The notes: generated from the letters alone by a model not told the origin. Positions 21,335 through 31,375 are shown, numbered from the stretch's first letter. The stretch is DNA of 64,000 nt from Symbiodinium natans (GCA_905221605.1 CAJNDS010000824.1:387001-451000), one strand, 5' to 3'. Numbers and translations are program-made.

Positions 21335-21440
21335 GTCGCGATGAGAGCCTGTGGTGCGCCAGCGCCGTCAACGAGAACGCCTACGCGCGTGGGGCCCAGG
21401 ACGCCCGCAGCAGAGACTCAACCATCCTGAGCTGGAGCAG
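21335..21440 (+). CDS. Putative exon, unidentified gene (GA donor at a telomere-like array)
   Basis: After CTGGTAAG the frame reads RDESLWCASAVNENAYARGA then QDARSRDSTILSWSR (35 codons), ending AG|GATTTAGGG. The downstream intron would begin inside a TTTAGGG array with a GA donor. The upstream side is a CCCTAAA array. It is one of the clearest exon islands, but I do not recognise the protein. Confidence 0.5.
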
Positions 21441-21445
21441 GATTT

Positions 21446-21555
21446 AGGGTTTAGGGCTAGGGTTTAGGGTTTAGGGTTTAGGGTTTAGGGTTTAGGGTTT
21501 TAGGATTTCGGGTTTAGGGCTTAGGGTTTAGGGTTCAGGGTTTCGGGTTTAGGGT
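21446..21555 (+). repeat. TTTAGGG array
   Basis: About fifteen units, some of them variants. Confidence 0.95.
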
Positions 21556-22436
21556 GTCCTAAACCTCAACTACAAAAGCCCAAACCAGCTATGGCACCCT
21601 GATACTCCCGGTACCCCCGAAGCCCAACCCAAGTCCCTGGACAGCCGCGGCCTCTTAAAACGCGCAATGCCTACTCTGTGAGAGCTTCTACGATAATGAG
21701 TTTAGGCTGTTTAGGGTTCTAGGGGGTTTAGGGTTCAGGGTTGAGGGTGACGGCATTGAAATTTGTAGTCCGAATGGTAACAGTACTTGCTGTCACAAAA
21801 ATCGAAGGGAACCCTAATCTGTGGAAAGCCCATCTAGGCTTTGATGATTGAGTGACAGGTTCTGCCTCCGCTTGCATGGGATGGTGCTTTGGGTTTTCGG
21901 GCTCAGGGTCACCCAAGCACCAAAGCCCTACGAACCCAATGCTCCTAAAGCATGAACTCCAAAACCTACCTACACAACAAACCCTTGCTCCGAAATCCAA
22001 ATCCTGCAGATCCCAAAGTGTGGCTGGAAAGGCAGTACGTCGCGGACCCCACGGTGGTTCTGCGGAGCGATTGGTTCTCTGACCAAGGCTGCCCCCAATG
22101 GATTTGGGGCTTTGCACTTCGGGTTCCAAAGCAAAGGCTTCGCCTTCGTCATGGGCACTCCCTTCTACTCCCCGCTACATCCCTCATCCAGAAGTAGCCT
22201 TCGGCTTGCGCCCCCCTTGGAGATCGCTCCCCTCTCACTGAGTCCATTTACTCTTCCAGGCTGCGAGGGTTTAGGGTTTCGCAGACACCTACGCTTTTTG
22301 TTCCCTGGCACCCATCCTCGTTCCATCTGCAACATCGCCTTAGGGCACCAGACCTCAACCTTCCACCCCACAACCCCTCACTCCGGACAATCCCCAATAA
22401 CAGCTTCAAGATCCTTTCCCGAAACCCTATACTCTG
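21556..22436. other. No recognised gene
   Basis: Overlapping open frames on both strands (21728-22129 -, 21852-22082 +, 22112-22444 +) lack family resemblance and partly cover degenerate repeats. Some + strand exon content is possible but not demonstrable. Confidence 0.35.
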
Positions 22437-22460
22437 AACCCTGAACCCTAAACCCTAAAC

Positions 22461-22573
22461 CCTTCATAACCCTTCATAACCCTTCATGACCCTTCATAAC
22501 CCTTCATAACCCTTCATGACCCTTCATAACCCTTCATAACCCTTCATAACCCTTCATAACCCTTCATAACCCT
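22461..22573. repeat. Decamer array CCCTTCATAA
   Basis: Eleven head-to-tail 10-bp units with a few CCCTTCATGA variants, directly joined to CCCTAAA units on the left. Confidence 0.95.
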
Positions 22574-22613
22574 CAAACCTCAGCATCCTCTAAAGCCGTC
22601 CTCCCTGGCCCAG

Positions 22614-22703
22614 CTTGGCTGATGCCTTTGGGCATCCTGCGTCGGTGGATCCTCCCAGACTGGCCGGAGGTGCTGAGGGCCGAAGGTCATGAGTTCCCCT
22701 ACA
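22614..22703 (+). CDS. Putative exon, unidentified gene (GT donor at array edge)
   Basis: After GGCCCAG the frame reads WLMPLGILRRWILPDWPEVL then RAEGHEFPY, ending ACA|GTTTAGGG, so the GT donor is the first TTTAGGG unit. Not recognised. Confidence 0.4.
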
Positions 22704-22726
22704 GTTTAGGGTTTAGGGTTTAGGGG

Positions 22727-22835
22727 TACGACTCCCCTCTATACCCCAACCCCCCCTAAGTTGCCCCCCTAATTCCGCTATTTGGGCAGAATTAAGCCTA
22801 ATTGAGGTTATGTAAGGGGGGGAACCTAGGGGAAC
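22727..22835. mobile_element. MITE-like element, family F3
   Basis: ACTCCCCTCTATACCCC, CCCCTAAGTTGCCCCCC and the right end GGGGGAACCTAGGGGAACT show the imperfect inverted-repeat plan of the F3 copies at 5946 and 10908. Confidence 0.55.
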
Positions 22836-23159
22836 TCATGAAAAGGGGAAGGTCGTGGTTGTCGGCGACTCAGGCTTGAGGGTGTTAAGGGTATCATAGC
22901 TATAGCTACTCTAATATACTTTCCAGAATTACTAATTGGATACTGCTCCTACGAATTATCTTGAGTTAGGGTTCAGCATCTCAAGATGTAACGCTTACGG
23001 CTTCAGGCTATCTCGGGCTGCTTGGAGGAGGGCCGGAGCCCCTCAGCCCAACACTCGAAGTCCGCCAGCCTCAGCCCGGAAATAATACCTCTGAACCCAG
23101 GCGTATGTGTCCCTAAACTCTAAACCCTTATATACCCCTACACTCTAAACCTTATAAAC

Positions 23160-23330
23160 AAAACCCTAAACCCTAAAAACCCTAAACCCCAAACCCCAAA
23201 CCCCAAACCCTAAACCCTAAACCCTAAACCCTAAACCCTAAACCCTAAACCCTAAACCCTAAACCCTAAACCCTAAGCCCGAAGCCCGAAGCCCTAAGCC
23301 CTAAGCCCTAAACCCTAAACCCTAACCAAG
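23160..23330 (-). repeat. CCCTAAA array
   Basis: About twenty-three units, with CCCCAAA and CCCGAAG/CCCTAAG blocks. Confidence 0.95.
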
Positions 23331-23394
23331 TCCTGGGCCAGGACAAGGACCGTTGGCGGGAGTGGCTGCGCGACCTGCTGCAGGGTGCACAGAG
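23331..23394 (+). CDS. Putative exon, unidentified gene
   Basis: After CTAACCAAG the frame reads LGQDKDRWREWLRDLLQGAQ then R|GC (GC donor). The frame stays open to the next array. Charged, helical-looking segment with a CCCTAAA array at its left edge. Confidence 0.45.
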
Positions 23395-23442
23395 GCAGCC
23401 CGGGATCCCCAGTCGTACTAACAATCATATGCACTCAGCCAG

Positions 23443-23560
23443 GGTTTAGGGTTTAGGGTTTAGGGTTTAGGGTTTAGGGTTTAGGGTTTAGGGTTTAGGG
23501 TTTAGGGTTTAGGGTTTAGGGTTTAGGGTTTAGGGTTTAGGGTTTAGGGTTTAGGGAACT
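23443..23560 (+). repeat. TTTAGGG array
   Basis: About seventeen perfect units. Confidence 0.98.
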
Positions 23561-23581
23561 CTTTGATGCCTTTACAGCACC

Positions 23582-23606
23582 CCACCCCCCCCCCCCCCCC
23601 CCCCCC
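23582..23606 (+). repeat. Poly-C run
   Basis: A run of more than 20 C next to the TTTAGGG array. Confidence 0.9.
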
Positions 23607-23819
23607 AAACGAAAGAGTTTCGAGAAGTCCAAGAAGCCACCTCCCCCCAAAAAAACCAGGTCCACCCTAATCCCTAAACCCAGGCCTGACATACCCCTTA
23701 GGGGTTTAGGGTTTAGGATTTAGGGTTTATAAGGTCTTAGCCCTTAAACCTTACATAACATAACCCTTAGCCCTTAAACCTCACTTAGCCCCTGCTGAAC
23801 CCTTAACCCTACACCCTAA

Positions 23820-24050
23820 AGCCCAAACCCTAAACCCTAAACCCTAAACCCTAAACCCTAAACCCTAAACCCTAAACCCTAAACCCTAAACCCTAAACCC
23901 TAAACCCTAAACCCTAAACCCTAAACCCTAAACCCTAAACCCTAAACCCTAAACCCTAAACCCTAAACCCTAAACCCTAAACCCTAAACCCTAAACCCTA
24001 AACCCTAAAACCCTAAACCCTAAAACCCTAAACCCTAGACCCTAAACCCT
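23820..24050 (-). repeat. CCCTAAA array, longest in the window
   Basis: About thirty-two near-perfect units over 230 bp, with a few CCCTAAAA 8-mers at the right end. Confidence 0.98.
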
Positions 24051-24053
24051 CAG

Positions 24054-24107
24054 GTGCCTCTTTCCGGAGGTTCCACGGGTCGCCAAGGCGACAGCCGAGT
24101 GCCGGAA
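24054..24107 (+). CDS. Putative exon, unidentified gene
   Basis: CCCTCAG precedes VPLSGGSTGRQGDSRVPE, followed by a possible GC donor. It directly abuts the longest CCCTAAA array. Confidence 0.3.
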
Positions 24108-24230
24108 GCCCGGGCTCAAATCCCAGAAGCCCGGAAAGCCCGAAACCCTGAACCCTGCGGAAACAAGCCTCTACAAACCCTAAACTCTAAACCCGCTCAA
24201 CCCCCCTAGAAACCCTAAACCCGCTACACA

Positions 24231-24305
24231 CCCTAAACCCTAAACCCTAAACCCTGAACCCTGAACCCTAAACCCTAAACCCTATAAACCCTAAACCCTA
24301 AACCT
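24231..24305 (-). repeat. CCCTAAA array
   Basis: Ten units with CCCTGAA and CCCTATAAA variants. Confidence 0.9.
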
Positions 24306-24414
24306 CCGCCACCCCCCTAGAAACCAAGCCCTCGAACCCACGAGGTCTTGGCGGCCAGCGTCCCGTCGACTCGGAGAGCCCAGGCCCCAAAAGCGCAACC
24401 CATTTGGGTTGTTA

Positions 24415-24760
24415 GGGGTTTAGGGTTTAGGGTTTAGGGGTTCTGGGGTCTGGGGTTTAGGGTTTAGGGTTTTGGGGTCTAGGGTTTAGGGTTTAGGGGG
24501 TTTAGGGTTTAGGGTTTAGGGGGGTTTAAGGGGGGTTTAGGAGGTTTGGAGGGGGGTGTAAGGGGGGTTTAGGGGGTTTAGGGGGTTAAGGGAGGTTTAG
24601 AGGGTTTCAGGGGGGTTTTGGGGGTTTGAGGGGGGTTTAGGGGAATTATTGGGTTTAGAGATTGAGGGTTTAGGGCTCGGTGAAAGTTTAGGGTTTAGGG
24701 GTTTAGGGTTTCGGGGTTTAGGCTTTGGAGGGGTTTAGCGTGTAGGGCTTCAGGGTTTAG
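24415..24760 (+). repeat. Degenerate TTTAGGG/TTTAGGGGG tract
   Basis: About 345 bp of G-rich units with variable G number (GGGGGTTTA, GGGGGGTTTAA). Confidence 0.85.
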
Positions 24761-24878
24761 AGGGCCCTAAACCCTTGACCCTAAACCCCAAACCGAGACC
24801 CTAAACCCTAAACCCTAAACCCTAAACCCTTACTGTTATTGCAATGGGGGGTGTTGGGGTTTGGGCTTAGGGCTTAAG

Positions 24879-24950
24879 GCCCTTGATGCCGGTCTCCAAG
24901 GCACAGAGGAGCTCGTGGAGGAGCCAGAGGCCGCCAGCTCTTTGCCGCAG
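24879..24950 (+). CDS. Putative exon, unidentified gene
   Basis: After GGCTTAAG the frame reads ALDAGLQGTEELVEEPEAAS then SLPQ. Acidic. The frame remains open into LKSFWFCEGLRV before the next TTTAGGG array. Confidence 0.45.
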
Positions 24951-25010
24951 TTGAAGTCTTTTTGGTTTTGTGAAGGGCTTAGGGTTTAGGGTTTAGGGTT
25001 TAGGGTTTAG

Positions 25011-25100
25011 GGTCTGCTTTGCGGCCAAGCGTCACGATCCTGAGAAAAAGGGGCTTTCACAAAGAAGTGCGTTTTGCTGCTCTTGCCTACCGATGCGCAG
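25011..25100 (+). CDS. Putative exon, unidentified gene (GC donor)
   Basis: A TTTAG acceptor at the end of an array is followed by FAAKRHDPEKKGLSQRSAFC then CSCLPMR and CAG|GCTCCG. The start of FAAKR recalls RCC1-type FAAL, but the rest does not. Not assigned. Confidence 0.4.
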
Positions 25101-25580
25101 GCTCCGCGCAGCGTGTCCTGTCCGCCCGAGGAGGCCAGAACACAGTGCCCCAAAACAGAAGACCCAAGTCCCAAAAGGTGTAGGGTGTAGGGTTCAGGGT
25201 TCAGGGTTCAGGGTTCAGGGTTCCAAACATACAAGGCGATGTTTTTCGATGTCTAGTGCATATCCTATGTTTTGTTCATGTGCCTCCATCTAGCTGGGGG
25301 TGAGTCCCACCTTGATACCCGAAGCGCCTAGAGAGCGCACGCAGGCAACATGTCCAAGACCTAAAAAACATTATCCCCCCCCAAAAAAAAATCCACACAT
25401 CCCAAGGTCTTAAGCCCACAACGCAGCAGCCCGATGCCCGAAGCACAGGGGACGGCACAGCGGGCAAAACGGGAGCCTAAACAAGACCGAGATACTCGAT
25501 TCCTACAAAATCGGAATGGAATCTGGCCAACGCCCCTTAGGGTTTGGGGTTTAGGGTTTAGGGTTTAGGGTTTAGGGTTC

Positions 25581-25640
25581 CTTGAATACTGCTTGCTTGT
25601 GCACGATCTGTTCAGCCAGAGTCATCATGGAGCTTGCCCA
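25581..25640 (+). CDS. Putative exon, unidentified gene
   Basis: Immediately after a TTTAGGG array the frame reads LEYCLLVHDLFSQSHHGACP. A CCCTAAA array follows. Boundaries not resolved. Confidence 0.35.
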
Positions 25641-25649
25641 TCGACCTAA

Positions 25650-25725
25650 CCCTAAACCCTAAACCCCAAAACCCTAAACCCCAAAGCCCTAAACCCTAAA
25701 CCCTACACCCCAAACCCTATACCCT
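25650..25725 (-). repeat. CCCTAAA array
   Basis: Ten units with CCCCAAA variants. Confidence 0.9.
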
Positions 25726-25750
25726 AATGTGTGTGTGTGTTGTTCTGGAG

Positions 25751-25801
25751 GTCCGCCGACAGCGTCTCTCCGCGCTGAGCGCCATCTCCGGAAGTTTCAA
25801 G
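25751..25801 (+). CDS. Putative exon, unidentified gene (GA donor)
   Basis: TCTGGAG precedes VRRQRLSALSAISGSFK, followed by |GAGCC. Basic peptide, unknown. Confidence 0.35.
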
Positions 25802-26335
25802 GAGCCAAACTCAAAGGGGGTTCAGGGTTTAGGGATTAGTTTAGGGATGAGGGCCGTTTAGGATTTTCATAGGGTTTAGGGTTTAGGGTGTTTAGGGTTT
25901 AGGGTTGAGTCTTTATAGGGTTTAGGGTTTAGGGGCAGAGCATAAGGTTGAAAGGCTTCATTGAGGCTTCAAGGAACAGGGGTTTAGGGTTAAGGGCTTC
26001 GGCGTCTTCGGGTTTTGGGGTGTGTGTGCCTTGAGCAACCTGGGTCGCACAACCAGTATGGCGAGGTTTCGGGCCCAGAGGTCTTTTTCCAAGACTCTGG
26101 TCTGCAGCACAAAGGTCTCAGGTTCCCAGGCTGTGCGCTGGGTTTAGGGTTGGGCGTTTTGGCTTATGGCATTTTCGAAGGATGACACTGCCCCTATAGT
26201 GTAGGTGCTCCCAGAGACCGAACACCCTTAACCTTCGGCTGCTGAGTAGGCAACCTTCGAATTCTTTTGGGCAATTTTGGGCTCCCTTAACACACACACA
26301 AAGGCCAGCTTCGCCCCGAAGTAAACCCGAAACTT
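25802..26335. other. Array remnants and one open island
   Basis: TTTAGGG-derived units at 25815-25935. The island at 26027-26145 is open on + (TTSMARFRAQRSFSKTLVCS), but its boundaries are not resolved. Confidence 0.35.
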
Positions 26336-26339
26336 CCCC

Positions 26340-26470
26340 TACACCCTAAACCCTCAACCTGAAACCCTAAACCCGAAACCCTAACCCTAAACCCTAAACC
26401 CTCAACCTGAAACCCTAAACCCGAAACCCTAACCCTAAACCCTAAACCCTAAACACTAAACCCTAAACCA
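26340..26470 (-). repeat. CCCTAAA array with a higher-order duplication
   Basis: A block of about 58 bp (CCCTCAACCTGAAACCCTAA with its neighbours) occurs twice in tandem. Confidence 0.85.
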
Positions 26471-26937
26471 AGCCCTGAACCTTCGGAGGTGGCGTTGGGT
26501 GGCTCGCGCCGCTTCGAGGCTTTTTTTTTTTCCTCTCAGTCCTCTTTGGGAGCCTTGAGCCCAAAATTCGGGTTTTCAGGGCTTTTGGGTCTTCAGGGCT
26601 TTTAGTGTTTTCAGGGTTTTGGGTCTTCAGTGCTTTTGAGTGTTTTGCAGGGCTTTTGGTGGCTCCAGGGTGTTTGGAGTTTTTGGGGTTTCTGGGCTTT
26701 CTAGGGTGGCCACAACGTGGGAGCCTTGACGTTGAGTGCCTTTTGTCACTTCTGATCGGGCTTCAAGCACCTGGCAAACCCTTCTGAACCCCAATGCCTG
26801 AACCCGTGAAACCCTACACTTCACGCAGAAGCTTTAGAGCGTATTTGGGTTTGAAGTTTTTTGGACTTTAGGACTGTGTACTTTCAAAGGTCCATCTGCG
26901 TTCAACGGCTGGGGGCTCTGAACTTGGGCTGTTTCCC

Positions 26938-27003
26938 TTATACTAGCAGTCCTTGATAGGGATTCCCTATTAAGGAGCTGTTAGTAGAAGGGGGAACATC
27001 CCA
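26938..27003. mobile_element. MITE-like element, family F1, short
   Basis: TACTAGCAGTCCTTGATAGG and TTAAGGAGCTGTTAGTA are inverted repeats, and AGGGGGAACATCCC is the conserved tail. Confidence 0.7.
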
Positions 27004-27835
27004 AGTTGTGAGCCCTCTAGAAGAGTGCCTTGCTAGAGACCTTGAAGACCGAAGACCGCTGCAGCAGCGAGAGGCTGCTCCCTACGAGGAGTTGTTTATG
27101 TGGAGATGGCCACTTTTCTGCATCAGGCTTCCGCCCCCACTTTGTGGATCCTAGGTAGGATAAGGGAGACCCTTAAAAGGGAACCCCTTCTTAACCCTCT
27201 TCTGGCTCTCTTAGACAGGGGCCTTATTCAGAGGTCTATATCCCCAAGGGTCCCCCTAATCCTATCCCCTAGTGGAGTCTCAGAATAGGGGGAGCTGCGG
27301 TTTTTGTTTTGGGGGTGGGGGTGTAAGCAAAAGATTCCCTTACGAAGGACATGAGAGGCTTCAGGAGTGGTCTATAGAGCTTCATGCAGTTTTTTAAGGG
27401 TTGGTTCCCGTTACAAACCCAAAAAACCCAAGCCCCTTGCAAAATCCATAAAACCAAAGCAATACGCACAGGCTCATGGCAGAAAACCCTAGTTAGAACG
27501 CACTTTCCCTAACGCCCGAAGCCCTGGACGCACAATCTTTGGCCCAAAGTCCGAGAATCCTCCTACACCTCTGAACCTGAACCTTGATCCCTAAACATTG
27601 GGGTTTATAGGGTTTAAATCCGAACTCCTCAGACCCTAAAACCCTAAACCCTTGCAACTCCCTTGCAAAGTCCCTAGGAATTGCCCCTGAAACCCTACGT
27701 CCAAATCCCTGAAAAGCCCCCAAGCCCCAAAACCCCCAATCCTTAACAGTGCCCGAGCCCCGAACCCCAAGCCCTTAAATCTCCTCCTCTGAAGCCACAG
27801 ACCCTTGGACCTATAGCCCCCTTATGAACCCATAA
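27004..27835. other. No recognised gene
   Basis: The open frame 27100-27288 + and minus frames 27269-27723 are unrecognised. Degenerate CCCTAAA-related text from 27580 on. Confidence 0.35.
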
Positions 27836-27837
27836 GT

Positions 27838-27895
27838 CCTAAACCCTAAACCCTAAACCCTAAACCCTAAACCCTAAACCCTAAACCCTAAACCC
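27838..27895 (-). repeat. CCCTAAA array
   Basis: Eight perfect units. Confidence 0.95.
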
Positions 27896-27969
27896 GAGGC
27901 CTCATGGACAGGGCTTCCTCAACAGCCGGCCGATAGCCTCTGTGGGCCTCTTGGGAGTATAGTCTGTGT

Positions 27970-28295
27970 CATGATATGTATGTATATATATATATACAGA
28001 TATTATATATATATATACACATTATATGTAGATTATAATGTATATATATATATATATTATGCAAGAGTGCAGATGTGGTCCCCGCCCTCAATGGACCAAC
28101 CTCGAATGCAAACAACGCGTGTGTCCGCTCCAAATGCTACTGCACCCACTGTATTCCCAAGCCATTATCTTTGTCATGTTTCTGGTAAACCATGATGATT
28201 CTTATTCTGAACGTACAGCTCATGTTTCACAACTCTTGCTTCGCACTTCTCAGTTCTCAGTTCTTATTTCTTCACACGCCGGCGACTTGACTTGA
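27970..28295. other. TA microsatellite and unrecognised unique segment
   Basis: (TA)n tracts at 27975-28060. The following 230 bp carries two overlapping open + frames without family resemblance. Confidence 0.35.
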
Positions 28296-28299
28296 GTTG

Positions 28300-28365
28300 G
28301 GGGTTTAGGGTTTAGGGTTTAGGGTTTAGGGTTTAGGGTTTAGGGTTTAGGGTTTAGGGTTTAGG
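28300..28365 (+). repeat. TTTAGGG array
   Basis: Nine perfect units ending at GGGGGCCCAG. Confidence 0.95.
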
Positions 28366-28373
28366 GGGCCCAG

Positions 28374-28452
28374 GTCTCCGAGCTTCAGGCGTTGCTGGAC
28401 TATGTGCACTGGCCCCAGGTGGGGCTGACCGAAGCCATGGGCCTGCTTAAGG
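28374..28452 (+). CDS. Putative exon, unidentified gene
   Basis: GGGCCCAG precedes VSELQALLDYVHWPQVGLTE then AMGLLK, ending AAGG|GTTTAGGG, so arrays provide the flanks on both sides and the GT donor. It is one of the clearest exon islands (26 codons, GC3-rich). No family assigned. Confidence 0.5.
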
Positions 28453-28560
28453 GTTTAGGGTTTGGGGTTTAGGGTTTAGGGTTGAGGGTTTAGGGCCAGG
28501 GTTTAGGGTTTAGGGGTTTAGGGGTTTAGGGTTGAGGTTTGAGGAGTTGAGGGTTGAGGA
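28453..28560 (+). repeat. TTTAGGG array with variants
   Basis: TTTAGGG, TTTGGGG, GTTGAGG and TTTAGGGG units. Confidence 0.9.
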
Positions 28561-28828
28561 TTTCACCACCCCTCGTCGCTCATTTTGGGTTTTTTTGTTA
28601 ACAGAGATTTGCTGGGTATGGGTCTAGGTTTTCAGGTCGGCCCCATACCCCTAAACCCTACACCCTAAACCCTAAACCCTAAACGGGTTTAGGATGTCTC
28701 CTCTCGCCCCGGTGGTTCTCAGCTGCCCCAGCCCAGGCCTCCTGGCTTCGAGTCGGCCCGGCGGCCCAATCCTATATCCCCCTCGGGAATGTTTCTTTAT
28801 TTTTGTTACCCCAAAAGGATAATAACAC

Positions 28829-28860
<32 letters not shown>

Positions 28861-29056
28861 TTTTTTTTAAAGGTTTTGAGGTGAGTGTAGAATTGAATTC
28901 TGGTGCAAGGCTCGAGGCTAGGTAGGCCCTTGGGTTTAGGGTTTATGGATTTAGGGGTTTTAGGGTGTAGGGTTTGCTGTTTAGTTGCTTTTAATGATTC
29001 CAAGGGGGCCAAGTACCAAAAGATGGGGAACCACACACGTTCTGTACTTGAAGATG

Positions 29057-29130
29057 ATTTTCCCTTATTGGGTTTAAGAGGATCCTACTCAGGAATATGT
29101 TTCAGAGGGTTTTAAGGGCCATCCTAGCAG
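29057..29130 (+). repeat. Dispersed repeat, copy 1
   Basis: GGGTTTAAGAGGATCCTACT, TTCAGAGGGTTTTAAGGGCC and ATCCTAGCAGGGTTC resemble 34012-34085 (GGGTTTTAGAGGATCATGGT, TTCAGAGGGTGTTAAGGGTC). No coding signal. Confidence 0.55.
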
Positions 29131-29365
29131 GGTTCACATGGCCTTTTTTTCAAGGGTTCCAGGAGGCAAACTACCAAATCTGGGGAAAGCCTGCGCTCTT
29201 TCTCATAATGACTGGCTTCCATGTTAGTGAGGGGCCGGGAGAGTGGGGGGTGGGTAATTATTTGGTAGTAGGGGGAAGGGTGGATGATCATGGCCCCGAC
29301 TTCTTGAACTCTTGTAGATGCTTGACATCGTTATCGTCACTCTCATTGGCTAGCATCGCTGCCTA

Positions 29366-29440
29366 ATCCCTAAACCCTAAACCCTACGCCCTAAACCCCA
29401 AACCCTAAACCTAAACCCGAAACCCTAAACCCTGAACCCT
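29366..29440 (-). repeat. CCCTAAA array
   Basis: Ten units, several of them variants. Confidence 0.9.
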
Positions 29441-29455
29441 AGTCTCCCAACAAAG

Positions 29456-29533
29456 CTCTCCTCCTCGGAGCCCAAAAGCCCAACAACCAGCACGAGGACG
29501 CGGAGCCATCCTTTAACAAGGCGCCCCTCGCTT
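29456..29533 (+). CDS. Putative exon, unidentified gene
   Basis: After CAACAAAG the frame reads LLLGAQKPNNQHEDAEPSFN then KAPLA, and is open further (GFNLGALNLWG) to the next CCCTAAA units. GT follows at T|GTAGTG. Confidence 0.4.
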
Positions 29534-29789
29534 GTAGTGAGGTCGGCTTCAATTTGGGGGCCCTCAACTTGTGGGGGGGCCCTAAACCCCAAACCCTAAA
29601 CCCTAAACCCAGTAGTGCAGGTTGCGCGCAAGGAGGGGTTATGTTTTCTGGGGTTCAGAACTCTAAGCCCCTAATCCGAACTAAGGCCAAGAATTCAGAC
29701 CTCCAACCTTCCCTTAAGCTTTCAGAACCTTAGTTTCGGTGTAAGGGGGCTCAGGAGATTGAAGACGCTCAAGGGGACCCTACCCCGGC

Positions 29790-29925
29790 CCCGCACCCCC
29801 CCACACCCCCCCACACCCCCCCACACCCCCCCACACCCCCCCACACCCCCCCACACCCCCCCCCCACACCCCCCCACCCCCCCCCCACCCCCCCCCCACA
29901 CCCCCCCACACCCCCCCACACCCGG
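29790..29925 (+). repeat. CCCCCCACA minisatellite
   Basis: About thirteen 9-bp units (CACACCCCC register) with C-run variants. It translates as PHTPP repeats on + and as G/V/W-rich peptides on -, which are artefacts. Confidence 0.95.
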
Positions 29926-30040
29926 TTGTCTGGTACAGGAGTGAAAGATGGGAATTTGAAAGCTCATGGTCACCCCGGTTCTACCCCAACTAGAGGCGAA
30001 TCCCTTTTAAACGGATCCCTGAAAATGGTACTTTTGAAAT

Positions 30041-30118
30041 CCCTAAACCCTAAACCCTAAACCCTAAACCCTAAACCCTAAACCCTAAACCCTAAACCCT
30101 AAACCCTAAACCCTAAAC
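30041..30118 (-). repeat. CCCTAAA array
   Basis: Eleven perfect units. Confidence 0.98.
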
Positions 30119-30130
30119 ACTAGCAGCTAG

Positions 30131-30208
30131 ATGATGAGCGCGCTGAGTCAGGCTCCTCTCCGAGTCGTCCTCTGCCCTGGCCAGGCTGTGTGCAACATGC
30201 AGTTTAAA
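30131..30208 (+). CDS. Putative first or internal exon, unidentified gene
   Basis: Array, then AGCAGCTAG, then MMSALSQAPLRVVLCPGQAV with CNMQFK and AAA|GTAGGG. It begins with in-frame ATG codons and ends in a GT donor at the edge of a TTTAGGG array. Product unknown. Confidence 0.45.
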
Positions 30209-30214
30209 GTAGGG

Positions 30215-30330
30215 TTTAGGGTTTAGTGTTTGTTTAGGGTTTAGGGTTTAGGGTTTAGGGTTTAGGGTTTAGGGTTTAGGGTTTAGGGTTTAGGGTTTAG
30301 GGTTTAGGGTTTAGGGTTTAGGGTTTAGGG
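30215..30330 (+). repeat. TTTAGGG array
   Basis: About sixteen units. Confidence 0.98.
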
Positions 30331-30339
30331 GTCCCAAAA

Positions 30340-31130
30340 ACATGCTGCTGCTATACCCCTGTAAACCTTAACACAACCTGAGACCGCAGGCCTGAAACCC
30401 TACGCCCTTAAGCCCAGCCCCAAAATTAGTACCCTGAGCCTTCGAGCCTACACCCTGAACCCAAAGCTCTGTGCCCTAAACTTATAAGAGTATTCTTATG
30501 AAGAGCATGACCGCGCCATCTGCAGAACTCCCTTCCAACCCCTATAGACAACGCCAAATACCCATTTGAATCAAATCCCTTTCTTAAACTCCGGTCTTAG
30601 GGTTCTCCCAAGAATCCTTGATAATCCTGGCATTTTCTGTCAGGGGCTGGAAGATGGACCTCTTGGCCTGGCGCCGAGCAGCCTTCGGGGACTCAGGATG
30701 CCTTCATGTGCCCCTGTCATCTTCGCAGATGATTCACGTGTGAGTCGGTTTAGGAGGGTTTATGCAGGCCTTTTATGCTTTAGCTTGTTCGGCTTTTGCC
30801 TTTTTTTTGTGTTTTGATTGTAGGTGTGGGGGCGAGTCACTACTGGATTCTATGCTCTAGTGAACTTCGCCACTGACGGTGTTGTTGGCGGTGATCATTG
30901 TGCCGTTTGCAAACACAAAGGCCCCAGAGTTTCTGAGCGAAGCACTTGAAGGTGGTAGTGGTGGGATGACGATGGTGATGCTTAGCACCAGCTGGGCTAG
31001 TAAGAAATGATCGTACCATTGATAATGATGGCAGTAGCAGTCTTAAGCGCAATCATTTTTGTACCAGTGCCGTGGTTATCATCAGAATCACTTTTGGCAT
31101 TCGGTGTCGGGGAGGTAGCAGCCTTCGGCA
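30340..31130. other. No recognised gene
   Basis: The open + frames at 30566-30817 and about 30840-30953 (FYALVNFATDGVVGGDHCAV) could hold exons, but no splice-consistent model or family was found. Confidence 0.35.
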
Positions 31131-31186
31131 TTTAGGGTTTAGGGTTTAGGGTTTAGGGTTTAGGGTTTAGGGTTTAGGGTTTAGGG
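31131..31186 (+). repeat. TTTAGGG array
   Basis: Eight perfect units. Confidence 0.98.
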
Positions 31187-31196
31187 GTAACGGTAG

Positions 31197-31229
31197 CCTT
31201 GCTCCATGAAGAAAGTCTCGGCCAGCAAG
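31197..31229 (+). CDS. Putative short exon, unidentified gene
   Basis: CGGTAG precedes LLHEESLGQQ, then G|GTTGTA. It lies 10 bp after a TTTAGGG array. Confidence 0.25.
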
Positions 31230-31375
31230 GTTGTAAACACATCGGAATAGGCAGGGACAGAAGCCAAAAACCCTAAACCCGAACCTCTTTCCTCCTAAGC
31301 ACCGGATTCCCGAAGTAAAACCCTTAAAAGCCTAAACCCCAAACCCAGCCCCAGGCCCCGGTGATTGGACGGCAG

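Noticed and set aside
22461-22573. CRISPR-like array
   Set aside because: Units are 10 bp with no unique spacers; a simple tandem repeat.
29722-29973. Glycine/valine/tryptophan-rich minus-strand frame
   Set aside because: Artefact of the CCCCCCACA minisatellite.
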